From: Myroides profundi
GTDB taxonomy: Bacteria; Bacteroidota; Bacteroidia; Flavobacteriales; Flavobacteriaceae
NCBI RefSeq assembly: GCF_000833025.1
Contig: NZ_CP010817.1
Span: 372,001-436,000, forward strand
Direction of reading: 5' to 3'
Length of the DNA stretch: 64,000 nucleotides
The translations under genes were made by a program, and so were the position numbers. Of this stretch, positions 24,293-32,173 are shown piece after piece (within the stretch, counting starts at the first letter, position 1; each line of letters opens with the position of its first letter). The notes under the pieces are model-generated. The model searched no databases. It was given only the letters and a program-made list of their open reading frames with translations, and was not told the DNA's origin.

Positions 24293-25183
24293 ATGGCTTC
24301 TAATAAAACTAATTCAAATCCTATGTCTGCTGTGGGGGCTAGACCAAAGAGAAAACCTCCAATAAAACGAAAACCTTCTAAAAAGAAGAGTGCTAAATCA
24401 TCTACATGGACTACTGTGAAGTGGGTGGTCATCATCGTGGTATTAGTGGGGATAGGTATTTGGTTTGGGCTACATTTTAGAGAGGGAATACGCTATTTCT
24501 TTAGCTCAAATGACAAGTCAGAAGGTAAGTCTATCTATGATGTGCGTACTGTAGAGGTGTTGAATAGACATGACAGTATGCTAGTCGGTTTCGATGTGTC
24601 CCATTATCAAGGGGTGATTGATTGGAAGGTAGTGGATTCTGTGGCTGGTAAAGCTTCTCTTGACTTTGTGTTTATTAGAGCGACTATGGGTAAAGATGGC
24701 AAGGACAAAGCTTTTCATCTAAACTGGAAAGGCGCTAGAGCAAATCACTTTATTAGAGGGGCATATCACTATTATCGTCCTGATGAAAATTCGACAGAAC
24801 AAGCAGAAAACTTTATCAAGCTAGTGAAAATATCAGAGGGAGACTTTCCTCCTGTATTAGATATAGAGGATATGCCTAAAGAACAGTCTATGGAGAACCT
24901 TAGAAAAGGACTGCAGAACTGGATCAAGCTAGTAGAAGCGCATTATAAAGTAAAACCGATCTTGTACTCGGGAGAGAATTACTATACACATCATCTTAAA
25001 GCATGGTTCCCTGATCATGTACTATGGATTGCTAATTATAACTTCTTTGTTGAAGAAATAAAGCCTGACTGGCATTTCTGGCAATTTACAGAAAAAGGGG
25101 TTATCAATGGAATAGATGGTAAGGTAGACTTAAATATCTATAATGGGAATAAGGCAGATATACGAGAGTTACTTGTGCCTTAA
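24293..25183 (+). CDS. GH25 family lysozyme (muramidase), membrane-anchored
   Basis: A 296-residue protein with a basic, Lys/Pro/Arg-rich cytosolic N-terminus (residues 1-40). One membrane segment follows (about 44-62, WVVIIVVLVGIGIWFGL), then a GH25 domain. The catalytic region is recognisable: GFDVSHYQGVIDW with Asp near residue 101, FVFIRATMGKDGKD, GAYHYYRPDENS, and FPPVLDIED with acidic residues near 190. It hydrolyses peptidoglycan in the periplasm, probably for wall remodelling or defence. The basic N-terminus is unusual and might bind a cytosolic partner. Confidence 0.9.
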   Translation: MASNKTNSNPMSAVGARPKRKPPIKRKPSKKKSAKSSTWTTVKWVVIIVVLVGIGIWFGLHFREGIRYFFSSNDKSEGKSIYDVRTVEVLNRHDSMLVGFDVSHYQGVIDWKVVDSVAGKASLDFVFIRATMGKDGKDKAFHLNWKGARANHFIRGAYHYYRPDENSTEQAENFIKLVKISEGDFPPVLDIEDMPKEQSMENLRKGLQNWIKLVEAHYKVKPILYSGENYYTHHLKAWFPDHVLWIANYNFFVEEIKPDWHFWQFTEKGVINGIDGKVDLNIYNGNKADIRELLVP

Positions 25184-25200
25184 AGTTCTTTTAGGGTGTA

Positions 25201-25363
25201 CAGTGTCCCACTTTCTGCTACCATATACACTCATTATCGTCATAATAGGGCGTTATGAGCAATATTGAAAAGAACATAAATAAGGTTATTTACTTTTGTG
25301 CTGTATCTGATTTAGATTGGATACACTGTAAGTAATGACTTATGGTATGTTCTTTGACATTGT
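25201..25363. repeat. Interspersed repeat A, copy 2
   Basis: CAGTGTCCCACTTTCTGCTA and CCATATA at the left, GTTCTTTGACATTGTG at the right (about 25349-25364), with about 130 bp of poorly conserved sequence between. Repeat B begins immediately after it. Confidence 0.6.
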
Positions 25364-25370
25364 GTATAAT

Positions 25371-25525
25371 TCTAGAATCAGCGTTAGCCAAATACGATAA
25401 AGCCATTCTACTTCGTAGCTCTTTCATTAGCTCTAAAACCATATTATGGTGTACTTTTATTACTAATTCAGCCCTACTTTGTATAATTCTTTTTCGTTTA
25501 TATGTCTATCACTTATTCCAGGATA
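25371..25525. repeat. Interspersed repeat B, copy 1 (inverted ends)
   Basis: A roughly 155-bp element with conserved core GTTAGCCAAATAC, CTTTCATTAGCTCTAAAACC, TTTGTATAATTCTTTTTCG and TATATGTCTATCAC. Its ends are TCTAGAATCAGCGTTAG and CTATCACTTATTCCAGGA, which are partly complementary. See findings for comparison with the other two copies. Confidence 0.75.
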
Positions 25526-25550
25526 ATAAGGAAAAAATAAGGATGTGATG

Positions 25551-26636
25551 TTATTTTCTAACATCAAGGGCATCCCTTAGGGCATTGCCTATCAGCATAA
25601 AACTTATCACTAGTACAAACATAGCAAAGCCAGGTAATAAGGCTAAATAAGGTTTGCCTAATAAGATGTAGTTGTAGTTTTCTTTAATCATGGCACCCCA
25701 ACTAGGTGTAGGTACTTGTGTTCCTAATCCTAAGAAACTTAGTCCACTCTCTACTAAGATGGCAGAAGCAAAGTTAGCAGCTGAAATTACGATGACTGGA
25801 GCCATACAGTTTGGCAAGATGTGCTTAGTAATGATTCTGTAGTTAGAATAGCCTAAAGCATGGGCAGCAGTTATGTATTGTTGTTCTTTTACACTGATTA
25901 CTTGTCCTCTGACTACACGTGCTACTTCTACCCACATCGTTAGTCCAACAGCGATGAATACTTGCCAAAAACCTTTGCCTAAGGCTAAAGTAATGGCAAT
26001 CACTAGCAGTAGGGTAGGTATAGACCAAAACACATTAATTAACCAAAGAATAAAGGCATCTATCTTTCCGCCAAAGTAACCTGCTATAGCGCCTAATGTG
26101 ATACCTATCACTAGAGAGATTAGTACAGCTACAAAGCCTATAGATAAAGATACGCGAGCACCAATAACTAGTCTGCTTAGGTAGTCTCTTCCTTGGTTAT
26201 CTGTACCTAGCCAATACTTCTTTTGTTTGATAATCTCGGATTCTTTAGCGTTGTTTAAAGAACTCAGCGCTATGCTTTTAGTTTCTTCTAGTTGTGGTTG
26301 GTTACTATACCCCTTATAGAATAGGGTATCGTTAGTAATGTGATATTCACTAATAGGGATAAATCTAGCAGCTTCTTCTCTTCCAAACCAAAGCTCACTC
26401 CAGGTGCGATCTGTGTCTGTAGGAATAGTGATAGTAGATACTGTAAAACCTGGACTCTGAGAACGAAGGGCAAGGTCTCCTGCGTTAGCATTCTTAGAGT
26501 TGTCAGGGATAATGAAGTAAGCAAAGGCTGCTACTATAGCAATGCTTATAATAATCCAAAAACACAAAACGCCCCAAAAATCTTGTTTGAATTTTTGGAG
26601 CGCAATCTGTGTATATGATTTGCTAGTGTGAGACAT
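25551..26636 (-). CDS. ABC transporter permease (OppC/DppC type)
   Basis: A 361-residue inner-membrane permease with an N-terminal OppC_N segment and five or six later membrane helices. The ATPase-contact EAA loop reads AAHALGYSNYRIITKHILPN, and the GTDNQGRDYLSRLVIGAR segment is typical of OppC/DppC. Between residues 50 and 150 lies a longer periplasmic region than usual for the family. No partner permease, ATPase or binding protein is beside it. It starts 1 bp after the prc stop, so the two are probably co-transcribed. Confidence 0.9.
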   Translation of the reverse strand: MSHTSKSYTQIALQKFKQDFWGVLCFWIIISIAIVAAFAYFIIPDNSKNANAGDLALRSQSPGFTVSTITIPTDTDRTWSELWFGREEAARFIPISEYHITNDTLFYKGYSNQPQLEETKSIALSSLNNAKESEIIKQKKYWLGTDNQGRDYLSRLVIGARVSLSIGFVAVLISLVIGITLGAIAGYFGGKIDAFILWLINVFWSIPTLLLVIAITLALGKGFWQVFIAVGLTMWVEVARVVRGQVISVKEQQYITAAHALGYSNYRIITKHILPNCMAPVIVISAANFASAILVESGLSFLGLGTQVPTPSWGAMIKENYNYILLGKPYLALLPGFAMFVLVISFMLIGNALRDALDVRK

Positions 26637-26637
26637 T

Positions 26638-28872
26638 CTATAATTTAGAACTTACGTTGTTTTTATCACCACTTACTTTATATATTTTCTTTGTGTCTAA
26701 GTCTTTTAAGATTTTTACACCTTCTTCGATATAGACATCGCCATTTAGCATTTCATGCCATCTATCTCTTTTGCTTTCAAGTATTGTATCATTCTTGATT
26801 CTAGTTAATTCACTAGGTAAAGAAGTAAATTTTAATTCGTTTTTATATTTAGAAATAGCTTTGAATTTTTTAGCTTTTTCTTCTACTTCTTTTTGTTTTG
26901 CACGGTACTTCTCAAGGCTTAAAGGAACTTGTTTTTCATCTTTTCTTTCATTGATCCATTGTGCGTTCTCGTCAATCAATTTGAATTGCTCATTTAGTGC
27001 AATACGCTCTTTACTTGACTTGATGACAGCAGAGAAATCATTGTTATACGGAGTATAAGTAGCTCTTTCTATCTTGTCCCAAGGCATTGCGTTATCCATA
27101 TCTCTTTCTCCCATGTCGATATAAGAATATCTGTCTGGTAATACGATATCACTCAGTACTCCTTCGCGTTGAGTAGAACCACCATTGATACGGTAGAACT
27201 TCTGTAGTGTTACTTTTAAAGCACCTAGATCGCCATAAGGTTGTTTTCTTAATAGGTCATTAAGTGTTATTAAGTTCTGTACAGTTCCTTTACCATACGT
27301 GTGTTTACTACCAATGATAACTCCACGCTTATAATCTTGGATAGCTGCTGCAAAGATTTCAGAAGCAGAAGCGGAGAAGTTATTCACTAATACAACTAAT
27401 GGGCCTTCCCATACGATAGGGGTATCTTTATCATCTAGTACTTTTTGTTTTCCTCTAGAAGATTTCACCTGTACTACAGGACCTTCTTTAGAGAATAACC
27501 CAACCATTTTGATAACTGTCTCTAATGAACCTCCACCATTGTTTCTAAGGTCCATAATGATACCGTCTATATTCTGTTGTTTTAGTTCTTTAATTTCTTT
27601 TTCTACATCTGTAAATGCGTTACGACTGTCTTTGTTCTCAAAGTCAATGTAGAATTTAGGTAAATGAATAATACCGTATTTTTTATCACCATCTTGGATA
27701 ACACTTGATTTAGCGTAAGTTTCTTCCATTTCGATAACTTCACGCATTACAGGGATAACCTTAATCGTTCCGTCTATTTTCTTAATCGTTAAGAATACTG
27801 TAGTGTTCTTTTTCCCTTTGATCAGTTTTACAACATTGTCAAGACGCATACCAACGATGTCGATAGGCTCTTCCTCTTTAGTCTGACCAACTTTAAGGAT
27901 AATATCTCCTGTTTCGATTTCTTTACCTCTCCAAGCAGGTCCACCTGGTACAAGTTCATTAATCTCTACACCTTCAGATTTTTTGCGTAAAACAGCACCA
28001 ATTCCTTCGAAGCTACCACTCATGCTAGCATCGAACTTCTCCTTATCTTCAGGAGCAAAATAGAAAGTATGCGGGTCAAAACGCTCTACAATAGAGTTTA
28101 AATAGATAGCGAACCAGTCTTTTCTCTCAAGATCTTTAATGAATTCGAAAACTTCATCATACGATTTTAAAGCACTTTCACGAGCCTCTTTTTCAAGTTG
28201 TTCAAAAGATTTCTTTTCAACAGGCTTTTTGTCTTTTGCTTTTTTATCTGTTTTCTTTTCTTCTTTAACGATAGGCTCACCGAACTCGTCAAACTCTTCT
28301 TCTTCCTCTACTTTACCTTCTTGTATTTTAAGATTGTCAGTAATGGTAGATAAGACATTAAGTTTTAGTTGTTTTTTCCAACGCTCTTTTAATTCTTCAG
28401 CATCTTTAGCATAGCCGATATTGTCATAGTCAGCATTCAATACATCGTCTGATTCGAATTCAAAAGGTTGTTCAAGAACCTCAGTGTAGATACCTTTAGC
28501 TTCATTCATACGTTGAGTAATACGCTCATAAGTCAGGTCAAAGAAAGAAAGTTCCTTTAACTGAATCATGTCGTCGATCAAGTATTCATATTTAGAAAAC
28601 TCATCAATATCTGACTGTAAGAAGTATCTCTTCATTGGATCCAATGCTTTTAGATATTCTTTATATACAGTAGCAGAGAATTTGTCATCAATCTTTGCCG
28701 GATTATAATGTGTATTTTCTAATATATACGTTACTAATTCTAAAAGAAGCTGATCTTTTTCAGGCGTATCTTTTTGCTGTTTAGGCATAAAACTCCACAG
28801 AAGAGCAGACACTCCGATAAGTAGAAGTATAACCTTATAATTTCTTTTCATAAATAGCTTAAAAGTATTCAT
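26638..28872 (-). CDS. prc: Carboxy-terminal processing protease (Tsp/Prc, S41)
   Basis: A 744-residue periplasmic protease with an N-terminal signal anchor (VILLIGVSALLWSFM). A helical N-terminal domain follows, then a PDZ domain (about 260-345), the S41 catalytic core and a C-terminal DUF3340-like part. The catalytic site is clear: NNFSASASEIFAAAIQDY with the nucleophilic Ser near residue 498, and YGKGTVQ with Lys near 527. A highly charged Glu/Lys-rich insertion (about residues 200-235) lies in the N-terminal domain. It degrades tagged or misfolded envelope proteins. The permease follows directly. Confidence 0.92.
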   Translation of the reverse strand: MNTFKLFMKRNYKVILLLIGVSALLWSFMPKQQKDTPEKDQLLLELVTYILENTHYNPAKIDDKFSATVYKEYLKALDPMKRYFLQSDIDEFSKYEYLIDDMIQLKELSFFDLTYERITQRMNEAKGIYTEVLEQPFEFESDDVLNADYDNIGYAKDAEELKERWKKQLKLNVLSTITDNLKIQEGKVEEEEEFDEFGEPIVKEEKKTDKKAKDKKPVEKKSFEQLEKEARESALKSYDEVFEFIKDLERKDWFAIYLNSIVERFDPHTFYFAPEDKEKFDASMSGSFEGIGAVLRKKSEGVEINELVPGGPAWRGKEIETGDIILKVGQTKEEEPIDIVGMRLDNVVKLIKGKKNTTVFLTIKKIDGTIKVIPVMREVIEMEETYAKSSVIQDGDKKYGIIHLPKFYIDFENKDSRNAFTDVEKEIKELKQQNIDGIIMDLRNNGGGSLETVIKMVGLFSKEGPVVQVKSSRGKQKVLDDKDTPIVWEGPLVVLVNNFSASASEIFAAAIQDYKRGVIIGSKHTYGKGTVQNLITLNDLLRKQPYGDLGALKVTLQKFYRINGGSTQREGVLSDIVLPDRYSYIDMGERDMDNAMPWDKIERATYTPYNNDFSAVIKSSKERIALNEQFKLIDENAQWINERKDEKQVPLSLEKYRAKQKEVEEKAKKFKAISKYKNELKFTSLPSELTRIKNDTILESKRDRWHEMLNGDVYIEEGVKILKDLDTKKIYKVSGDKNNVSSKL

Positions 28873-29210
28873 TAATTAGTTTTGAACTAAAGTAGTTAAA
28901 AAAGTAAATATTTATACGATAAGGTCGATAATTATTTGTTAAAACACATAATCGTATAAAAATCCGTAGTTGTTATATGCTAAAACCCAAAATCCGCATT
29001 AGCCAAATACTGCAAAGTAATTCTACTTTATAGCTCCTTCATTAGCTCTAAAACCATACTAGTGTATGCTTGTATCACTAATTCAGACCTATTTTGTATA
29101 ATTACTTTTCGTTTATATGTCTATCACGTATTTTCGGTTTAAAACTAAGTAATTTCACAAACAAAATAACATATAATCCTTACATTAGCGAATGTAATTA
29201 AAATAAATAT
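28873..29210. other. Intergenic region with repeat B copy 2
   Basis: The left 100 bp hold the prc promoter region and the rest is mainly the repeat at 28981-29142. I saw no gene and no exact -7 box for surE. Confidence 0.45.
28981..29142. repeat. Interspersed repeat B, copy 2 (inverted ends)
   Basis: Same core as copies 1 and 3. Ends are TAAAACCCAAAATCCGCATT and, inverted, AAACCGAAAATACGTGATAG, agreeing at most positions. The inner hairpin here is CATAC-TAGT-GTATG. Confidence 0.75.
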
Positions 29211-29981
29211 ATGATGCAAAGACCTTTAATACTTGTTACAAATGACGATGGTATCACAGCACCAGGAATGAGAGCCCTGATCAGTGTGATGAAAGAGATA
29301 GGAGAAGTAGTGGTAGTTGCCCCAGATAGTGCTCAATCTGGAATGGGGCATGCTGTAACAATCAATAATACGCTTACGTTAGAAAAAGTAAATATCGACC
29401 CTGAGATAGAAGTAGAATACGCTTGTTCAGGAACACCTGTGGACTGTGTGAAAATAGCACTAGGACAAATACTAGACAGAACACCTGATCTGTGTGTATC
29501 TGGAGTAAATCACGGTTCTAACTCTTCTATCAATGTTATCTATTCCGGTACGATGAGTGCTGCACTAGAAGCAGGAATGAGCGGTATACCTGCAATAGGT
29601 TTCTCTTTATTAGATTTTAGCTGGAGTGCAGATTTTGAACAAATAAAACCTTTTATAAAAAAGATTACAACAGAGGCTTTAAAACATGGGATTCCAAAAG
29701 ATGTGGTGTTGAATGTAAACTTCCCAAAGTTAGCGACTGAAGATATTAAAGGGATAAAAGTGTGTAGACAAGCTAAAGCGACATGGGTAGAGAACTTCGA
29801 TAAGCGAGTTAGCCCTCATGGAAAAGAGTACTATTGGTTAGTAGGAGAATTCGTGAACCAAGATAAGGGGGAAGATACAGATGAGTGGGCATTGCGAAAT
29901 GACTATATCTCTATCGTACCTGTGCAGTTTGATTTAACAGCACATCAAGTATTAGAACGTATTAATAGATGGGATCTGTAG
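29211..29981 (+). CDS. surE: 5'/3'-nucleotidase SurE
   Basis: A 256-residue metal-dependent phosphatase that removes phosphate from nucleoside 5'- and 3'-monophosphates, linked to stationary-phase survival. Family motifs: LVTNDDGITAPGMRAL with the metal-binding Asp pair, APDSAQSGMGHAVT, SGTPVDCVKIAL and SGVNHGSNSSINVIYSGTMSAALEA. Two ATGs are adjacent (29211, 29214). Its TAG is followed at once by the ATG of the next gene, showing tight operon packing with lpxB. Confidence 0.95.
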   Translation: MMQRPLILVTNDDGITAPGMRALISVMKEIGEVVVVAPDSAQSGMGHAVTINNTLTLEKVNIDPEIEVEYACSGTPVDCVKIALGQILDRTPDLCVSGVNHGSNSSINVIYSGTMSAALEAGMSGIPAIGFSLLDFSWSADFEQIKPFIKKITTEALKHGIPKDVVLNVNFPKLATEDIKGIKVCRQAKATWVENFDKRVSPHGKEYYWLVGEFVNQDKGEDTDEWALRNDYISIVPVQFDLTAHQVLERINRWDL

Positions 29982-30260
29982 ATGAAAGATAAGATTGTTC
30001 ATATTCTAATCGGTTTTGTTGGAGGTCTAGTGGCTACTGTAGTTGGTATAGAGCTTTATCTGTTGTTGTTTACTAATTATGAATTGTTTAGTGATTTTAG
30101 TTTCATTAATAATATAGGATTAGTAGGAAGAATAACAGCGATAGGGAGCTTGCTTAATTTGCTATTGTTTACGTTTTTTATTAATCGCAGATTAGATTTT
30201 ATGGCTAGAGGTTGTATTTTAGCCGTAATTATTTTAACCATAATAACACAGTTAGTGTAG
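29982..30260 (+). CDS. Small membrane protein between surE and lpxB
   Basis: A 92-residue protein with three hydrophobic segments (HILIGFVGGLVATVVGIELYLLLF, LVGRITAIGSLLNLLLFTFF and CILAVIILTIITQLV). It abuts both neighbours as TAG-ATG, without spacing. It appears in the same place in related Flavobacteriia as I remember them. Function unknown; a link to lipid A synthesis is suggested only by position. Confidence 0.75.
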   Translation: MKDKIVHILIGFVGGLVATVVGIELYLLLFTNYELFSDFSFINNIGLVGRITAIGSLLNLLLFTFFINRRLDFMARGCILAVIILTIITQLV

Positions 30261-31385
30261 ATGAAGTATTATATAATAGCAGGAGAGGCATCAGGAGATC
30301 TACATGGATCTAATCTTATGCGATCTATATACAAGAAAGACCCTAATGCAGATATACGCTTTTGGGGAGGAGATTTAATGCAACAAGTGGGCGGTAAGCT
30401 CGTGAAGCATTATAAAGATCTTGCTTTTATGGGATTTGTTGAAGTGGTACAAAATCTAGGAACAATATTGCGCAATATTAAGTTCTGTAAAAAAGATATC
30501 GCATCTTTTAATCCAGATGTATTAGTGTTTATTGATTACCCAGGCTTTAATATGCGAATAGCTAAATGGGCAAAGAGAATAGGTATAGAAACACATTATT
30601 ATATCTCACCTCAAATATGGGCTTGGAAGGAGAATCGTATCAATGATATCAAAAGAGATTTTGATTTTATGTATGTAATTCTGCCTTTCGAAAAGGATTT
30701 TTATGAGAAGAAACATAATTACCCTGTAACCTTTGTAGGACACCCATTGATAGATGCTATAGAGCGCTATAGAGCAGAAGAACATCAAGACTTTAAGGTA
30801 AAGCACAATTTAGATGAGCGACCTATTATAGCCTTATTACCTGGAAGTAGAAAGCAGGAGATTAGTAGATTATTAAATGAAATGCTTTCTGTAATACATC
30901 ATTACCCACAGTATCAATTTGTAATAGCTGGTGCTCCAGGACAAGAAGCTTCATTCTATGAGACTTTTATAAAGGATCAAAACATTTCTTTCGTATTTAA
31001 TGAAACGTATGCTTTGTTAAATATAGCTCATGCAGCCTTAGTTACTTCTGGTACAGCTACGTTGGAAACAGCTCTATTTAATGTTCCACAAGTAGTATTG
31101 TATAAAGGGAATCAAGTGTCTTATGAAATAGCGAAACGCATCATTAAACTAAAATATATTTCTTTAGTTAATTTAATTATGGATGATGATGTGGTGGTAG
31201 AGCTTATTCAAGGGGATTGTAATGCTGTAAGAATAGAACAAGAGTTCGCAAAAATCATACAAGGTGAAAAAAGAAATGAAATATTGTTAAAATATAAAGA
31301 ATTAATTCGTAATTTAGGCGGTCAAGGAGCGAGTGATTATGTTGCAGGCGAAATACTAAAAAATCATATGACAAAAAGAAGTTAA
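30261..31385 (+). CDS. lpxB: Lipid-A-disaccharide synthase
   Basis: LpxB joins UDP-diacylglucosamine and lipid X into the lipid A disaccharide at the inner membrane (glycosyltransferase family 19). The 374-residue sequence opens IIAGEASGDLHGSNLM and shows FIDYPGFNMRIA, HYYISPQIWAWKENR, GHPLIDAI, LLPGSRKQEI and TSGTATLETALFNVPQVVLYKG, all family signatures. It is the third gene of a surE operon. Confidence 0.96.
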   Translation: MKYYIIAGEASGDLHGSNLMRSIYKKDPNADIRFWGGDLMQQVGGKLVKHYKDLAFMGFVEVVQNLGTILRNIKFCKKDIASFNPDVLVFIDYPGFNMRIAKWAKRIGIETHYYISPQIWAWKENRINDIKRDFDFMYVILPFEKDFYEKKHNYPVTFVGHPLIDAIERYRAEEHQDFKVKHNLDERPIIALLPGSRKQEISRLLNEMLSVIHHYPQYQFVIAGAPGQEASFYETFIKDQNISFVFNETYALLNIAHAALVTSGTATLETALFNVPQVVLYKGNQVSYEIAKRIIKLKYISLVNLIMDDDVVVELIQGDCNAVRIEQEFAKIIQGEKRNEILLKYKELIRNLGGQGASDYVAGEILKNHMTKRS

Positions 31386-31408
31386 TCAACCACCACAAAA
31401 AAAACATT

Positions 31409-32029
31409 ATGAAAAAGTTTACATTATTATTAATCAGTGTTTTGGGCCTTTCTGGTTTCCATACAATAGAAGCGAAGACAACAAGTAAAGCTGTTTATAG
31501 TAGCCCTGTTAAAAAGAAACCTACAGCCGTGATTGCTGAGAGTAAAAATGTAGACGATAAAATACAAGCAGAATTAGATGCTTTATTAGGTTACTTTATT
31601 GAGGAGGCAAAAGAAGCAAAGGGGGAGTACTTTGATAACTTGACTAGTCAAGTGTTGAACACCGCTTTTGATTATGAAGGAGTACGTTATAGATATGGTG
31701 GAATGAGTAGAAAAGGTATGGACTGCTCTGGTCTAGTGATGACAGCTTTCGGAGATACTAGTGTGAACCTACCTCGTAGCTCAAGTGAAATGGCTCAAGT
31801 AGGTGAACGTGTTAGAAAGGCAGAAGCACAAATAGGTGACCTAATCTTCTTTAAAACTCGAGGCAATAGAATCAGTCATGTAGGAATAATCACTGAAGTA
31901 TTAGATGACGAAATTAAGTTCATTCATTCTTCAACTAGCAAAGGAGTGATTGTGTCTTCAACAAAAGAAAATTACTATAGTAGAACTTTCGCACAGATTA
32001 ACCGTGTTGTTCTAGAAAGTATGAATTAA
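31409..32029 (+). CDS. NlpC/P60 (C40) peptidoglycan endopeptidase
   Basis: A 206-residue protein with a Sec signal peptide (LLLISVLGLSGFHTIEA) and a C-terminal NlpC/P60 cysteine peptidase domain. The catalytic Cys is in GMDCSGLVM (residue 106), the His in ISHVGIITEV (157), and the third polar residue is the His in FIHSS (about 172). Such enzymes cut stem peptides of the cell wall. It follows lpxB with 23 bp between, followed by a terminator. Confidence 0.9.
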   Translation: MKKFTLLLISVLGLSGFHTIEAKTTSKAVYSSPVKKKPTAVIAESKNVDDKIQAELDALLGYFIEEAKEAKGEYFDNLTSQVLNTAFDYEGVRYRYGGMSRKGMDCSGLVMTAFGDTSVNLPRSSSEMAQVGERVRKAEAQIGDLIFFKTRGNRISHVGIITEVLDDEIKFIHSSTSKGVIVSSTKENYYSRTFAQINRVVLESMN

Positions 32030-32057
32030 GATTATAAGAGTTCAAAAAAATAATATT

Positions 32058-32088
32058 AAGCTCTATCCATTTGGATAGGGCTTTTTTT
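32058..32088 (+). terminator. Rho-independent terminator
   Basis: AGCTCTATCC-ATT-TGGATAGGGCT with one wobble pair and seven Ts, 30 bp past the endopeptidase gene. Confidence 0.85.
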
Positions 32089-32173
32089 ATGGTATTCTCT
32101 ATATTTTTTAGAATTGCTGATAGTAATCAAATAATCGGTTATTTTGGAAAGGGTTTTGATACTTATTGTAAGT

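Noticed and set aside
25843..26524. Minor open frames opposite or inside the Opp-type permease
   Set aside because: They are shadows of the real gene in other frames and have no independent support.
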